Assembly: GCF_028583425.1 (NCBI RefSeq)
Contig: NC_072801.1
Location: 63,875,766-63,939,765 of the forward strand
Source: Eublepharis macularius
Taxonomy: Eukaryota > Chordata > Lepidosauria > Squamata > Eublepharidae
DNA: 64,000 nucleotides
Reading direction: 5' to 3'
Shown: one piece after another, positions 42,901-53,904 of the stretch
Position numbering within the stretch: the stretch's first letter is position 1
Layout: every line of letters starts with the position of its first letter
Made by a program: the position numbers and the translations under genes
The notes under the pieces: generated by a model
What the model saw: only the letters and a program-made list of their open reading frames with translations
What the model was told of the DNA's origin: nothing
Database searches by the model: none

Positions 42901-45582
42901 AATGCTTGTACTGGACCTGATATATGGTTACTATTTTTGGTTGTGCCGCCAGGGGTACCCGCACCACCCACACAGTAAAGTAGGAAAGACTTTTTAGAAA
43001 TGCCTTCAGTAGACGATCTCCTTATGCTGCTCCTTACAGGTGTGACATTTTGTCCAATTTCTTTAAAGAGAACACCACGCTAGAGGCCGTGCATCCAGAT
43101 GGTCCGGCCATCCAGCTGTCCTTCCACACAGGGTCTGAAGCCCTGCCCGTGAAGCTGGTGCCTGCCATCCAGGGAGCCATCAAACTCTCCAACCAGTGGC
43201 TGAGGGAAGACCTGACCCACCTCTCCGACTGGTGGGGTGGGGACCTGGCCAACGAGAAGAGAAGTTTCCTTCGGAAAGTGGCTGCTCTGCAGGAGGTTGG
43301 GCCGGAGCTGGTAGCCAAAGATGGGTTTTGGAGGTGAAAACAAACAGATTGATTTAGGAAGAGGACCAGGAAAGGGGATGGAGCATAAGGAAATTTGACG
43401 GGCTGGGGCGGGGCAGGGGAGAGAACCCAGTATCATTTCAGAATTCAAGTGTGAATTGTCATGTTTTGCTTTTGAAATCTGACTTAAAAGAACCATCTTA
43501 AGAAAAAAATCATTCAGATAAAGTTAAGCAATTTTAAATTATTCCCTTTACTAATTTCAGTATTTGAAACTCTGCTTGTAGTAAAATTCCTTCAACCCAA
43601 TCCTGTTAGGGGCATCCGATCACACATTCCTAGTTGGATGAGAAATCCTGCACTCATCCTTCCCAGTCTTGAGCCACTACTTGGATAGGATGCATTCTGA
43701 GCCCACTCAATACTCAGCGACAGAGAACTCTTTGGCAAACAAAAATGGGATGGTGGGTTGATCCTACTCTGTTATCTTCCTGGCCTACAACTGGATTGGG
43801 AATTGAAGTGCAACCGCCTCTAAGAATGTTCAGAATTGTTTTTTAAAGACTTACGTTCTAATTTTTTGCAAGCTTAGTTCAAGCACCAGAGAATGTGTCA
43901 GCAGAACTCCTCTCCAAACTAAATTTCAACTGCAGTGGAAATGCAACTACCTCAGAGGTGATGGCAGCTATTTACCTTACCTTTGCCAGAATTAAGTGGG
44001 GTTATCTGATGTAATTGAACTGTCTCTGAAAGTGACCCACACTGTGTAATCCACCTTGAGTCTCAGTGAGAAAGGCAGACTATAAATAACATAAAAATAA
44101 ATAAAATTGCCAGTTTTCACATGATCGCTGTTGAACATGGGTGGGTACTTATGCAGAGGTTATTTGGTTGTGAGGGATGGAAATCTCACTGATAACGTAT
44201 ACCCTTTTCACAGTCCGAAAAATATTCCCACTGTCAATGAAACCTTGCACACATACCATAGTTTTCTACTGCTCTGCTTTTTAGAGAGGCATCCATTATT
44301 CTCTGTGGTTGAGAGGTACCGCATGGACAAGAAGTTCCAGACATGGTACTGCCTTCAAACTTTAGAGTGGGACAGGGTGTCTCCTAACTCCTGAACAATG
44401 AGATTTCATTAAACTGTGGCCAAGTATTGCCAGGAATGCAGAATGGGTGTCCCATCTGGTCCCTTTCTATGCCTAGGCTCTCATTCAGCTGCGCCGAGAC
44501 TGTGCTTCTAAAGAACGTTGATGCCGATGGGGGACAAAGACAGGCGGCGCTGAGACTTCTGAAGTTTGTCAACAATACAAGATGGATGCCAGAATATGGC
44601 AAAGTCTTGTCCTCCTACCATCTTAAGGTGAATCTGCCAAGAAAGCCTGTTTCATAGGGGCTGGCAGGGAGACGCTGATTAAGCAATCCATTGCTTGTCC
44701 ACCTGTGTCAGGCAGCCTGATAGTATCTTCTCTTGCAGCTGAAACACAAATTACTTTCTATCCAAGACAGCATGAAAAAATCGAACGCATGTTGCACGTG
44801 CTGCACTTACTGATGGATGTAAGAAGGCAGCTCTCTCCATACAATCTTTTAAAATTGACAAACCAGCAATAACTCCCCACACTCCTCACCCTTTTATTCT
44901 GTACTTTTTCTTTCCTTCTCCTCCACACTGTCCGAGAAACAGCTCAGCTAATTGTTGACCGTTACCATATAATCACCCTCCTCTCAGCCTTCTCAACTAG
45001 TTGCTCACTTTGTACAGCTACCCCAGTTCCCACCCCACAATCACCTACACAGAAGCACAACTACCTATGCCGTAAAACCCAACACATGCACACGGGAAGC
45101 CATGAAGCCTACCCTGCCAGGGGTCACTGTGGGATCTAGTTAACATCTCCCCTCCTTTCCATTTTTTGCAGACCGTTCTGCTGTGGTGCTGTGAAATCTA
45201 CCCTCAGAAGGCTCACTGGGAAACCCTGCTGTCCTCCCTGTGGAACCTGCTGAGGATCCTAACTCACACCCTCACCAAAAAAAACCTGCCTCACTACTTC
45301 CTGCGGCCCGTCAACCTCTTCGGCAAGCGCTACAAATCCTGCCCCACCCTCTACGGGCCCTTAGCCTTGGAGGCCCTGCGCCACGAAGCTGAAGCAATGC
45401 TGGCCGACATTGTGGGATTCCTGCTTCCGGATGGCCAGGCAGAGGCCCACAATGTCAGCGAAGACTCTGAGAAGATTGTAGCTCTTCGGGAGTTTAAAGA
45501 AAAGCATCGGGAAGATCTGAAGGCGCTGAAGAGGATGGAGGATGAACACAAGTATGAGGTGGTGGAAACGGCTGAAGGGTAA
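39945..45582 (+). CDS. Mab-21/cGAS-fold protein, MAB21L3-like
   Basis: Nucleotidyltransferase-fold protein of the Mab-21 family. Exons: 39945-40433, 41275-41356, 42087-42110, 42289-42351, 43040-43333, 44477-44627, 45172-45582; about 504 residues, longer than human MAB21L3 (362). The N-terminal GSYPEG (60-65) and NFDF (76-79) match the cGAS GSxxE and EFD motifs. The C-terminal half reads LSFSCAETVLL, DADGG, SSYHLKTVLLWCCEIYP and LPHYFLRPVNLF, closely following MAB21L3. Of the three metal-binding acidic positions of cGAS, the first is N76, the second D78 is kept, and the third appears as K258 (in PVKLVPAI). Catalysis is therefore unlikely. The C-terminus (about 465-500) is a charged helix. One oddity: exons 4 and 5 do not join in frame by one base at the only good acceptor. 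The start is the first ATG, shortly after an IRF-type element. Confidence 0.8.
40510..41250. other. Intron 1 of the Mab-21-like gene, nothing recognised
   Basis: No repeat or regulatory element was recognised in this intron. Confidence 0.35.
41657..41976. mobile_element. hAT-type element with perfect 8-bp target duplication
   Basis: The ends CAGGAGTTCCCAGCC and GGTTGGGGACCCCTG bound 320 bp with gcctaaag duplicated exactly at 41649-41656 and 41977-41984. Internal segments such as agggaccggtttcatgg and ccatggaccggtacc look like a hAT element I remember from mammalian genomes; that comparison is from memory. It lies in intron 2 of the Mab-21-like gene. Confidence 0.8.
42692..42902 (-). repeat. 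5S-rRNA-derived SINE in intron 4 of the Mab-21-like gene
   Basis: A reversed copy with ccctcaagtcatagctg, tctcccatcccattac and ttagcttctgagatctg. The 7-mer tgcttgt is found on both sides (42685-42691, 42903-42909). Confidence 0.7.
44030..44110 (+). repeat. LINE 3' tail fragment
   Basis: ccaccttgagtctcagtg with ggcagactataaataac and an A-rich end. A matching reversed or forward relative is next to THOC6 exon 8 at about 49215-49281. Confidence 0.5.
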
Positions 45583-46790
45583 AGGGCTGAAGTCCTGAGC
45601 AAAGACAAAGTCCATTGTGAGCACGCTTGTTCTGTAGTTCAGAACTGGTCATTCCCCCACTAGCTTTCCCCAAATTTTGAGGACCGCACAGGTTTTTTTG
45701 GAGAGGATTCCGGTCATCGAGATTACAGAAGAAAAAGCCTAAAATCATGCAGATGAGCACTGCATCAAAAACAAGTGATTCAAAACAAGGAAATTCCCCA
45801 GCACTCTTGCAGACACCTCTACATGTCTTCAAAATGTGTCCATTTCACAATTAAAAAGTTGCTTGTGATACATTTCAGTTGAAACAGATTTAATGCATTC
45901 CGTTCTATGATACATGGAGATGACCAAGCATGTTCTTTGCCCTCCATCGGGCAGAGAATACTGAAGGCAGTTGAGCCCAAATTGGAAAGGATTAAAAAAA
46001 AAAAGACCACGACGACACGCAACAGGAGGTGAGAGAGAGGAAAATGGCTGTACTGAGACAGTCTGCTAACTGTAGTGGGGAAGGAGTGTTGAAATTAGTT
46101 TCCCTCCTGCAGTTCAAGATGCTATAAATTATTAAGAGCTCTGATCCTTTGGAAATGACAAAGTTCTGAGAAAGAGGATGTCAGTGAGGATCTGAAAAAA
46201 AACCACTTCCTCTTATCTTAATTAACTACATACCTTCAGGTCTCCTTGATCTGCAAAGGGGTTGGTAATAGCTTAAAATATCTTGGAATAGGTAGTGAAA
46301 AGAGGGTTGAGATGCATGCTGAGAGCCATATATCCCCCAAACAGCACTGGAGGGGAGAGGTAAACATACCTCCCACTGTACTGCATCACTCAAGCAGTTC
46401 CTTGCTCTCCAAGACACCATATTTTAGCAATCGGCACCAAAGAGCATGGGCATTAAATGCAAGATTGCCAAGTTTTAGGCAAAAAAACCCAGCTCTATTG
46501 CAAACTCTGCACTTCTAGGGGGAGGTCGGATTTCTCACACAGGCCCCAACCTGTTTATTCTGATTGCAGAAGGGGGACAATTCTGGGTGCAACATACTCA
46601 GTCCAAATTCTTTTCGTTTACACCCGATACCATGAAATTCACTCCCCAGGAAGCATGCTTAGAATAAAAGTTTTCAGCAACTTTCCAAGTGGGCAGCACA
46701 AATAGGTGACACTCGCCAAAAGTAACTGATCCTGGGGAGGCAGGAAAGGCGGATTGATCCAGTTACCTTGTCTGATACCAGATTAGAAAG
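45583..46790. other. Convergent 3' region between the Mab-21-like gene and THOC6
   Basis: No exon was found. An AATAAA on plus at 46663-46668 is a candidate end for the Mab-21-like transcript; two overlapping AATAAA hexamers on minus at 46794-46803 serve THOC6. Confidence 0.45.
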
Positions 46791-46793
46791 ATA

Positions 46794-46803
46794 TTTATTT
46801 ATT
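46794..46803 (-). terminator. Polyadenylation signals, THOC6
   Basis: Two overlapping AATAAA hexamers on the minus strand, 35 bp past the THOC6 stop codon, implying a very short 3' UTR. Confidence 0.6.
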
Positions 46804-46837
46804 AAAAAGAGAGAGAGAGAAGGGACAGGAGAGCGCA

Positions 46838-49800
46838 CTAGGTGAAGGTAAGGGAAAAGGCCCGGTAACCGAAGTTGGTGAAGACATCGATCCGGTGGCT
46901 GCTTCCAGCAGCTGTGAGCACCTGAGGGAAGAGAACAGGGTGCGGCATGAGCAAAGGGTGTGTGGGGTCTACCCTTTCTCCCACGCTGCTGCCAACCTTG
47001 CCTCCTACATCTCTCTAATTTTTAATGCCCATTCTCCCTCCAATTCCCTGTAGAAATCTTCGTGCTACCACAATCCCAGGCCGTGCTCATTAAATCAAAA
47101 GCATTCCAGTCCCAGGTATTTCTAGGTGTCGCTACACTCTCTGATGCAAGCTCCTGCCATACAGAGATTGGAATCTTGTCACCCGCTTGCCCTGGCTTTC
47201 CTCTCTGGCAGCACCACTCGCATTCTGAAGTCTGCCCCATCGAATCCAAGCCTCCATCCCATCCCGAGCCTACCACCCTTGCAGATATCCCTGCAGGCCT
47301 CCCCACTTCCTCCCTCTGCCCTCCCCCTATCCAGCAGGTACCTTGTGCTCTGGCGAGTGTTCATTGATGGAAAGCGAGTGGACGCAACAGGGTATGCAGG
47401 GGATCTGGGCCTTCATTTCCCCGCTTATCTGCAAGTGGTTGACGGTTGGGCTGTGGCCAGCAGAGAGGATCTGGAAGAAGGCATTAGGAATGGAGACAGA
47501 AGGGTTAGATCAAGAGAAGAACGAAATGACCCCAAGCATGAAAGAGAAGAACGAACGGAGGAAAGAACAAACCGACCACAGTTTTTTGGTTGTTTTGTTT
47601 ATTCCCTGCAGTGATTAAGAGGAGGAAGGAGGATGCAAGAGGGGAAGGGCTGTCAGAGCAAGCGGAAAGGCCGACAACTCACCAGGTCCTGGTAGAACAT
47701 GACCTGCTGCTGACACTGCTGCACGGGAAAGACAGTGGTGGGTGTGACAGACCGAAGGTGCCACAGAGTGAGTGCTGGGCCCCCTCCACACACCTGGGGA
47801 AGGAAAAACAGGGAAGGGATCAGATACCTTGGGGGGACTCACAACCACACCACAGCAGTAGAGCTTCCGGTAACCCTGTTGCTCCCTCAAATAATGCAGA
47901 AAGACTCCGCTGCAGCTTTGCATACAAACTTCCTCCCTGACTTCAGTTTCAAAAGGGACGGGGTGGGAGGGGAGAGAAAAAGAGAGAGGGTGCTCCAAAG
48001 GAGAAACTGGGAAACTGAATGCTGGGAAAGTCCCAACTTTGGGATGCCTCAGCTTAGTGCATTTTGGGAAATCTCAAGAGTTTTCTTTCAGCAGCAGGAA
48101 CTGACACACTCACCATCCAGTCAGAGTCTGTTGCCAAGCAACTGATCCACTTCCCGTACTGTGGCCGGCTGCATTCCTAGGGGGAGTGGAGGAGAGTATT
48201 ATAAGCAGAGGGCTGCGGGAATGCAGCAATCTGGTAAGCAGAGGTCTAAAGAGACTTATTGGAAGTGGAGAATGGTTAGTTTGTCCAGACACTTCTCTCG
48301 TCTTGGTTAAATGTGACAATGATTGCGCAGGAGTACATTTTAAAATTCTGATTTAAAGTAGCAAGCTGTAAATGCTTTTTATTCTTTTGAGAGAATCATT
48401 ACTTTCATCTGAAGGATCACAACAATTAGAATCTCTTATGTGGTCAGGTGGTTCTTTCTATATGCCTCCTGTTCTCTCTGTTTGCCTCTCTACTTGCCAC
48501 CTGCTGTTTGAGTGGCTACCAAACAGACAATATTTTTAGTGGTGAGACATCCTATTTGGAATTCTCTCCTAAAAAGAGGACTACCACGCTGCATTCGACC
48601 ATTTTAGTTTTAAGTGCCAGGTAAAAACATCCTTTTTTCTACCAGCCAGTTGATCAAAAAACAAAACCAGGGAAGATAGTTTCAGGTCCTTGTATCTGAC
48701 AAAGAGAGCTTTGACTCTCCAAAGCTCATACTTTGAAAATCGAGTAGGTCTTTAAGGTGCTATTGGATCTGGATCTTGCTCAAAACCAAAGTGAATATTT
48801 ATGGCTGGTTTTATCTTCCTAATGTTTCTTAATTCTTTCCAAAGTGTTTTCAGCTTTAATGGTATCCTTTCAGACTGCCTTGTGGGTGCTGTTATATTAT
48901 TACTTGCAATGCTTTTAATTTCTGATTGGAGGCTACCTTGAGAGCTTTTAGGCTCGAGTTTCTGGGCATGAAATTTGTTAAATTTATAAATACAAAGAGA
49001 AACTACTATAGTCAGATGGATGAAAGCAGAAGAGTGAGCAAAAAGGGACACAAAGACAATGTGGGAACAAGCCTCTGCAGGTTTACTCAGAGGTAAGTCC
49101 ATTTTTATTCAAGGGTGCTTATTCTCATGAAGGCATTGTTGAGAGTGAAGCCTTTTGTGTTCTTTGGAGTGGACAGAGATAGCCTAAGACAAGGGTTCAG
49201 AAAAGAAACCAGGACTCTCTGTAACCTGCCTTGAATCTCAGTGAGAAAGATGGACAATAAATAATGTAAATAAATAAATACCTCATATTTATGCACTTCA
49301 ATGCATTGCACTTGACCTCCAGCACGCAAATCTGTAAAAAAACACAGGAGATTCAGGGATGATGCTAGCCCTCTTTAACAACAACAACAACAACAACATT
49401 CAATTTATATATTGCCCTTCAGGGTGTGTTATTATTAGCCCCATGACAATCAGCCTGCAAGGTGGGTGGGACTGAGAGAGCTTCTAGAAGGTCACCCTTC
49501 AAGTGGAGGAGTGGGGAATCAAACCCAGTCTTCCAGATTAGAGTCCCACACTCTTAACCACTACACCAAAATGGTTCTCTTTGGGGTTTCCCAGTCAACG
49601 TTCATTCCCAACCCATGGCAGAGATCAAAAGGGTGTAGGAACTATTCTCCAATTTCATCCTCAAAGATGGACAGTGTAGGAAGAGGCAGGATATATGCTG
49701 CCATATGTTTCTAGTTTGTCCCAGAGAATTCTGGGAATGTTATCCAAATTTTGCATTTATTTACTTATATTCCACTTTTCTTCCTAGTGGGAACCCAAAG

Positions 49801-52404
49801 CAACCCAAAGATAATTTCTTCCTTGTTTTTTCAAAATTCCAGGGCAGCTTGCAGTATAATCAGAATACATTCAAACTACCAATAAAACCTAAAAACACAA
49901 TCCTAACAGAGTCCTACCGATGCTAATTAGCCAGATGACAGAGCAGCAGGCTAAGTTCTGTCAGATCTCAGCAGGCCTTCCATATCTTCCTAAATTCCCA
50001 CGAAGTCAAAAACTGGTCATTGTGACTGGTCAGGGGCCACTGTTTGAAAGGCCCTGCCCCAAACAGAACACAAATTTCCTTCAGAGGCAGTACCTTCCAG
50101 TTGCCATAAGGGAGCACATCACAGATAAAAGCAGGCAGTCAAATCAGAGGGGTGGGAGGAAAAAACACCAGAGAGTGTACGTATGCCACGGGTCCTTACC
50201 CCAAAGGCGCACGGTGCCATCTTCACTCCCTGATAGGCACTCTCGAAGCTGATCCCGAAGAGCCAGGCAGTGGATGTAATCAGTGTGGCCCCGATATTCA
50301 CGCTGTGATGAAAACAGGCAAAACGCAAAACTTACCATGCAGAGTAAAAAAAAAAGTTGATCCTGGTCACTGTTCTGGCACCAGAACCGAATACAGCAAA
50401 CCAAGCAGAGAGGCATCTGCCATGGAGAAGGGAGCAGGATCCTGAGCAGAATAGGAGGATCCACTCCTCCAATATGATTACATTCCTAGCATCTAGTGGT
50501 CAGAGACAACGTCTCTGAAAACAGAAATAATGTATGCAGAGATTGTTGTATTAGCATAGAGGTTTCTTGATGCGCATGGACTATGCAGAGATTATACAAT
50601 CCTGCTAAGAAATAGCCTGCAAAAACCTCCATTCTGAATGCACATTAAAAACCCAGAAACTGACAAGCAAGAAATAATGATATAGGATTAAACACTTTCT
50701 TAAACAGCACTTGGACCATTTATTCGGTTTTAGAGCAATTCAAGGAGAAAACACTAAGAGCAAGCCCCTGGAGATCAGCATGGCTGCAGGGATGGCAATC
50801 AAAAGAGGACACCCCATCTCTCTTCCCACACCCCCAAGAACTCACAGTAAAGGCTCCGGACTCCAGATCCATCATGTGGATAGCACAGTCTCCCCCAGCC
50901 ATTAAAAGACTGTTATCCTAGAAGAAGGGAAAAAAGAACAGTGATCGTGAGCACCAAATAGCTGAGCAATGGCCAAGCCGCCCCCGATATTGCACTATGG
51001 ACACCTTTATTTATTTATCTGTTTATTAGATTTATATCCTGCCTCCTCACAAGCGGGCTCAGGGCGGGTCACAGTATCATAAATATCAATAAATATAACC
51101 ATCCATAAAACAATAACAAAATATTATAAAATCTAGTATAAAAACAATAAACACAATCCACAAGGACCTCCAAGATGTGGCTCTCAAGCCACAACTTCAG
51201 TCACAAACTTGCTGTGGGGCAGGTACGGCAGATCTGATTAAGACAGCGGAAGCAGGGCAGCCCGGACGAGGGACCAGCAGGGTAGTCCACCAGCTCCTCA
51301 ACCACAATCAGAATCAGGCCTGGTGGAACATCTCCGTTTTGCAGGCCCAGTGGAACTGCAACAGGTCCCGCAGGGCCCAGAGCTCAACTGAGAGAGCGTT
51401 CCACCAGGCCAGTACCAGAGCCAAAAAGGCCAGGCGCACATCCTTCGGGCCAGGGATCACCAACAGAGGTTGATCTACTGAGCGTCACACCCTCCGGGGA
51501 ACATATGGGGGATATGGACCTTGAGGTTCAGTTGAAGGCTGTTGATTTCTGGCACCTCCAGGCTGCTCCTGAAGACAAAAGGAGAGAGTTGAATTTTGCA
51601 TCTGTATCTATGTAAGAAAAGAGAAAGAAATTAGGGATGAAAATGAAAGAGGAACACAGGACTATACTTATAGGTTGGCCTCCTGCACCAGGCTTCTTTG
51701 CAACCCTAGAGTACAAGACAAAAAGACATTAATACCATCACAGGAGACTTGAGGCTGGGGGGCGGGGGGAATTAAGCAACCCATCCTTACCTTCTTCACA
51801 ATCTCGCTCCAGTTCCAGGCCTTGACTTCACCATTACCAGCACTCAGTAGCTGCCGGTCTGTGGAGACCATGGCATAGATGGGACCATCGTGGGCTATGG
51901 GAAGAAGCAACGTTTCAGGGCAGACATGGCACAACAGTGGCGTGTATCCTGGGATATGCACAGCTTGATGTCACTTAGCACATCTCAGCTTAGGAACATC
52001 CCTGTTTGACCTACTCTTGCATCTCCCCTCCTTGGAACTAAAAAGCTTAAGTGGAATTCTCAGGGCGGTTTAGCAAGTAACCAGATTGGTACGAGCAAGT
52101 GCTATACATCCTGGGAGCAGCGTGTTACCTGACCAGTCACCTACCTGCAAAGGATATTACCGGCTTCTTGCTCTCTTCCTTGGCCTCTGAACTCAGTGCT
52201 GCTGAGAGGCTGGATGGGAAAGAAATGTGAGGTGTAAAGAAAGTGAGAAACAGAACAGGTCAAGTGTTATAATATGTTGGTGGATTACCTGAATATGGCA
52301 ATCTCTCCAAAATTGTTCCCAGCAGCTAAATACTTGCCACAAGGAGAGACACTCTGAGAGTAGACAGTCATATGCAGGAGCTCAAGAGACCGCTGAATAT
52401 CCAT
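46838..52404 (-). CDS. THOC6: THOC6, THO complex WD40 subunit
   Basis: Nuclear WD40-repeat subunit of THO/TREX, which couples transcription to mRNA export. Twelve coding exons in transcript order: 52404-52289, 52209-52145, 51894-51791, 51705-51668, 51568-51520, 50917-50846, 50302-50200, 49331-49282, 48176-48114, 47793-47683, 47470-47342, 46921-46838. All phases agree and give 327 residues (human 341). Landmarks matching human are [100 protein letters not shown] and [13 protein letters not shown]. The first ATG used (52402-52404) lies directly after an acceptor; human has about 12 more N-terminal residues, so an upstream coding exon may exist but was not found. It is head-to-head with HCFC1R1. 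Confidence 0.95.
48190..49281. other. THOC6 intron with repeat remnants
   Basis: About 48660-48790 carries a ggtgctattgga repeat fragment; 48930-49000 resembles a LINE tail; 49215-49281 is another LINE 3' tail (ctgccttgaatctcagtg) that abuts the next exon. Confidence 0.45.
49378..49578 (-). repeat. tRNA-derived SINE, reversed
   Basis: Begins with an acaacaacaac tail on plus and ends in the reversed head cactcttaaccactacacc; same family as 1850-2100. It lies in a THOC6 intron. Confidence 0.7.
49740..49900 (-). repeat. LINE tail remnant in THOC6 intron
   Basis: gcatttatttacttatatt, then tgggaacccaaagcaac resembles the reversed tail also seen at 12165-12300. Confidence 0.4.
51003..51505 (-). 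repeat. Non-LTR retroelement 3' part in THOC6 intron
   Basis: A tttatttatttatctg end is followed by tatcctgcctcctcac, agggcgggtcacag and, farther in, gagagcgttccaccagg and aaaaggccaggcgc. This order is typical of reversed lizard LINE 3' ends. It stops within about 15 bp of the THOC6 exon at 51520-51568. Confidence 0.55.
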
Positions 52405-53135
52405 CTGGCAAGAGGAATGAATAACGGGAGTAAAGCCAACAGCGACCTTGCTGTATCAGGCCAGGCTTCATTTAGACCTGCATTCGGTTTTTAGACGCCA
52501 CACATTCAAAAGGGAATTGTCAACTGGACATAAATAAAATATATGCTGTGATTAATCAGGAGATGAATTTAGATTCCCTCCTGATTGGCACTGCTAACTG
52601 CACTGCGTGTTGGGTATCTGCCAGCAGGCAGAAAGAATGCAGACTCTGGAAAACTCTCATACCCAGTACCCTTTGGTTCCTTGGAAGGACATCTATTCTC
52701 TTTAAGAGCTGCATGGCATTTTTTTTAAAAAATCCTATTAAGAGTAACTGCCAGTCTGCAGAGACAATGATGTACATACAACAATTACAGGCTATGTAAA
52801 AAAAGAAACACGTTGCAGGATAGACATGGCCTAAAGTTATTAAATGCATCCCAGGATATCCTCTGCTTAGCATCACTAAGCACATTTCAGCTTGGGAGCT
52901 CCCCTAACAAAACTGGGGAAAGCAGTACTGGCCGCCTTTTTCTGCCTCTTGTGCAGAAGTTCCACTTGCGCACTTCTAAAGGCTCCTTTCTAGCTGCTTT
53001 GTATTAACCTGATCACATTTGTTTGCTTTTGTTGTGTGTAACAGAATTTTAACCATACAGCAAACCTGTACCAACAACTTTGAAGTGCTCACTAACCATC
53101 AATACCCAGATAAGCACTTTAATAGGAGATATTAT

Positions 53136-53385
53136 TATTAACAACATTCAATTTATCTACCACCCTGCAGGACAACTTAACACTCACTCAGAGCAGTTTA
53201 GAAAGTGTGTTATTATCCTCATGACAATCACCCTATGAGGTGGATGCGGCTGAGAGAGCTCCAAGAAGCTGTGACTGACCCAAAGTCACCCAGCTGGCTT
53301 CAAGTGGAGTGGGGAATGAATCCCAGTTCTCCTGATTAGAGTCCTGCTGCTCTTAACCTCTACACCAAACTGGCTGTCTGATAAA
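53136..53385 (-). repeat. tRNA-derived SINE, reversed
   Basis: Starts attattaacaacattcaa on plus and ends in gctcttaacctctacacc, the reversed head of the family at 1850-2100. Confidence 0.65.
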
Positions 53386-53662
53386 AAAAAGCTGAGGCTG
53401 TGACCGTGTGTGTGCATTTACATGCCACGTGCATAGGGTTAGCAGGGATTTGCCCCCTTATCTGCCGATCGCTGAGCGGATAAGGGGGGCCAATGTTTTC
53501 TTAGAGGAGACATTTTGACCATTGGCAATTTCATGACAAATGAATCTAACCAGTTGCCAAGATCTCTTGGGCTGGGCAGAGTGCATTCTGAGAACACCCA
53601 TGGCTCCTTCCACTTCTATCATATTCCAAACCACGTCCCAGTTGTTATCTAGGATTCTTGTT

Positions 53663-53850
53663 TGGTTGCCAGCCTCCAAGTGGTGACGGAAGATCTCCTG
53701 GAACAACAACTGGTCTCCAAGTCGAAGAGATCAGTTTCTCTGGAGAAAACGGCTACCTTGCAAGGTGAGCTCTATGGAATATACCCTACTGAGGTCCCTC
53801 CCCTTCTAAACCCCACCCTCTCCAGGCTCCCCCCTCCCAATCGCCAGAAT
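53663..53850 (-). mobile_element. hAT-type MITE family A, reversed, next to the bidirectional promoter
   Basis: Reads ttgccagcctccaag, ggagatctcctgg-like sequence and gaaaacggctacc; far tip worn. It lies about 60 bp from the first ZNF143/THAP11-like motif. Confidence 0.6.
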
Positions 53851-53904
53851 TTTCTCTACCTAGAGGGAGCAATGCAACGGTACCTTTACGTCACTGCCTG
53901 CAAA

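Noticed and set aside
47126-47614. 162-codon plus-strand frame
   Set aside because: It is the shadow of the THOC6 exon 47470-47342 on the opposite strand.
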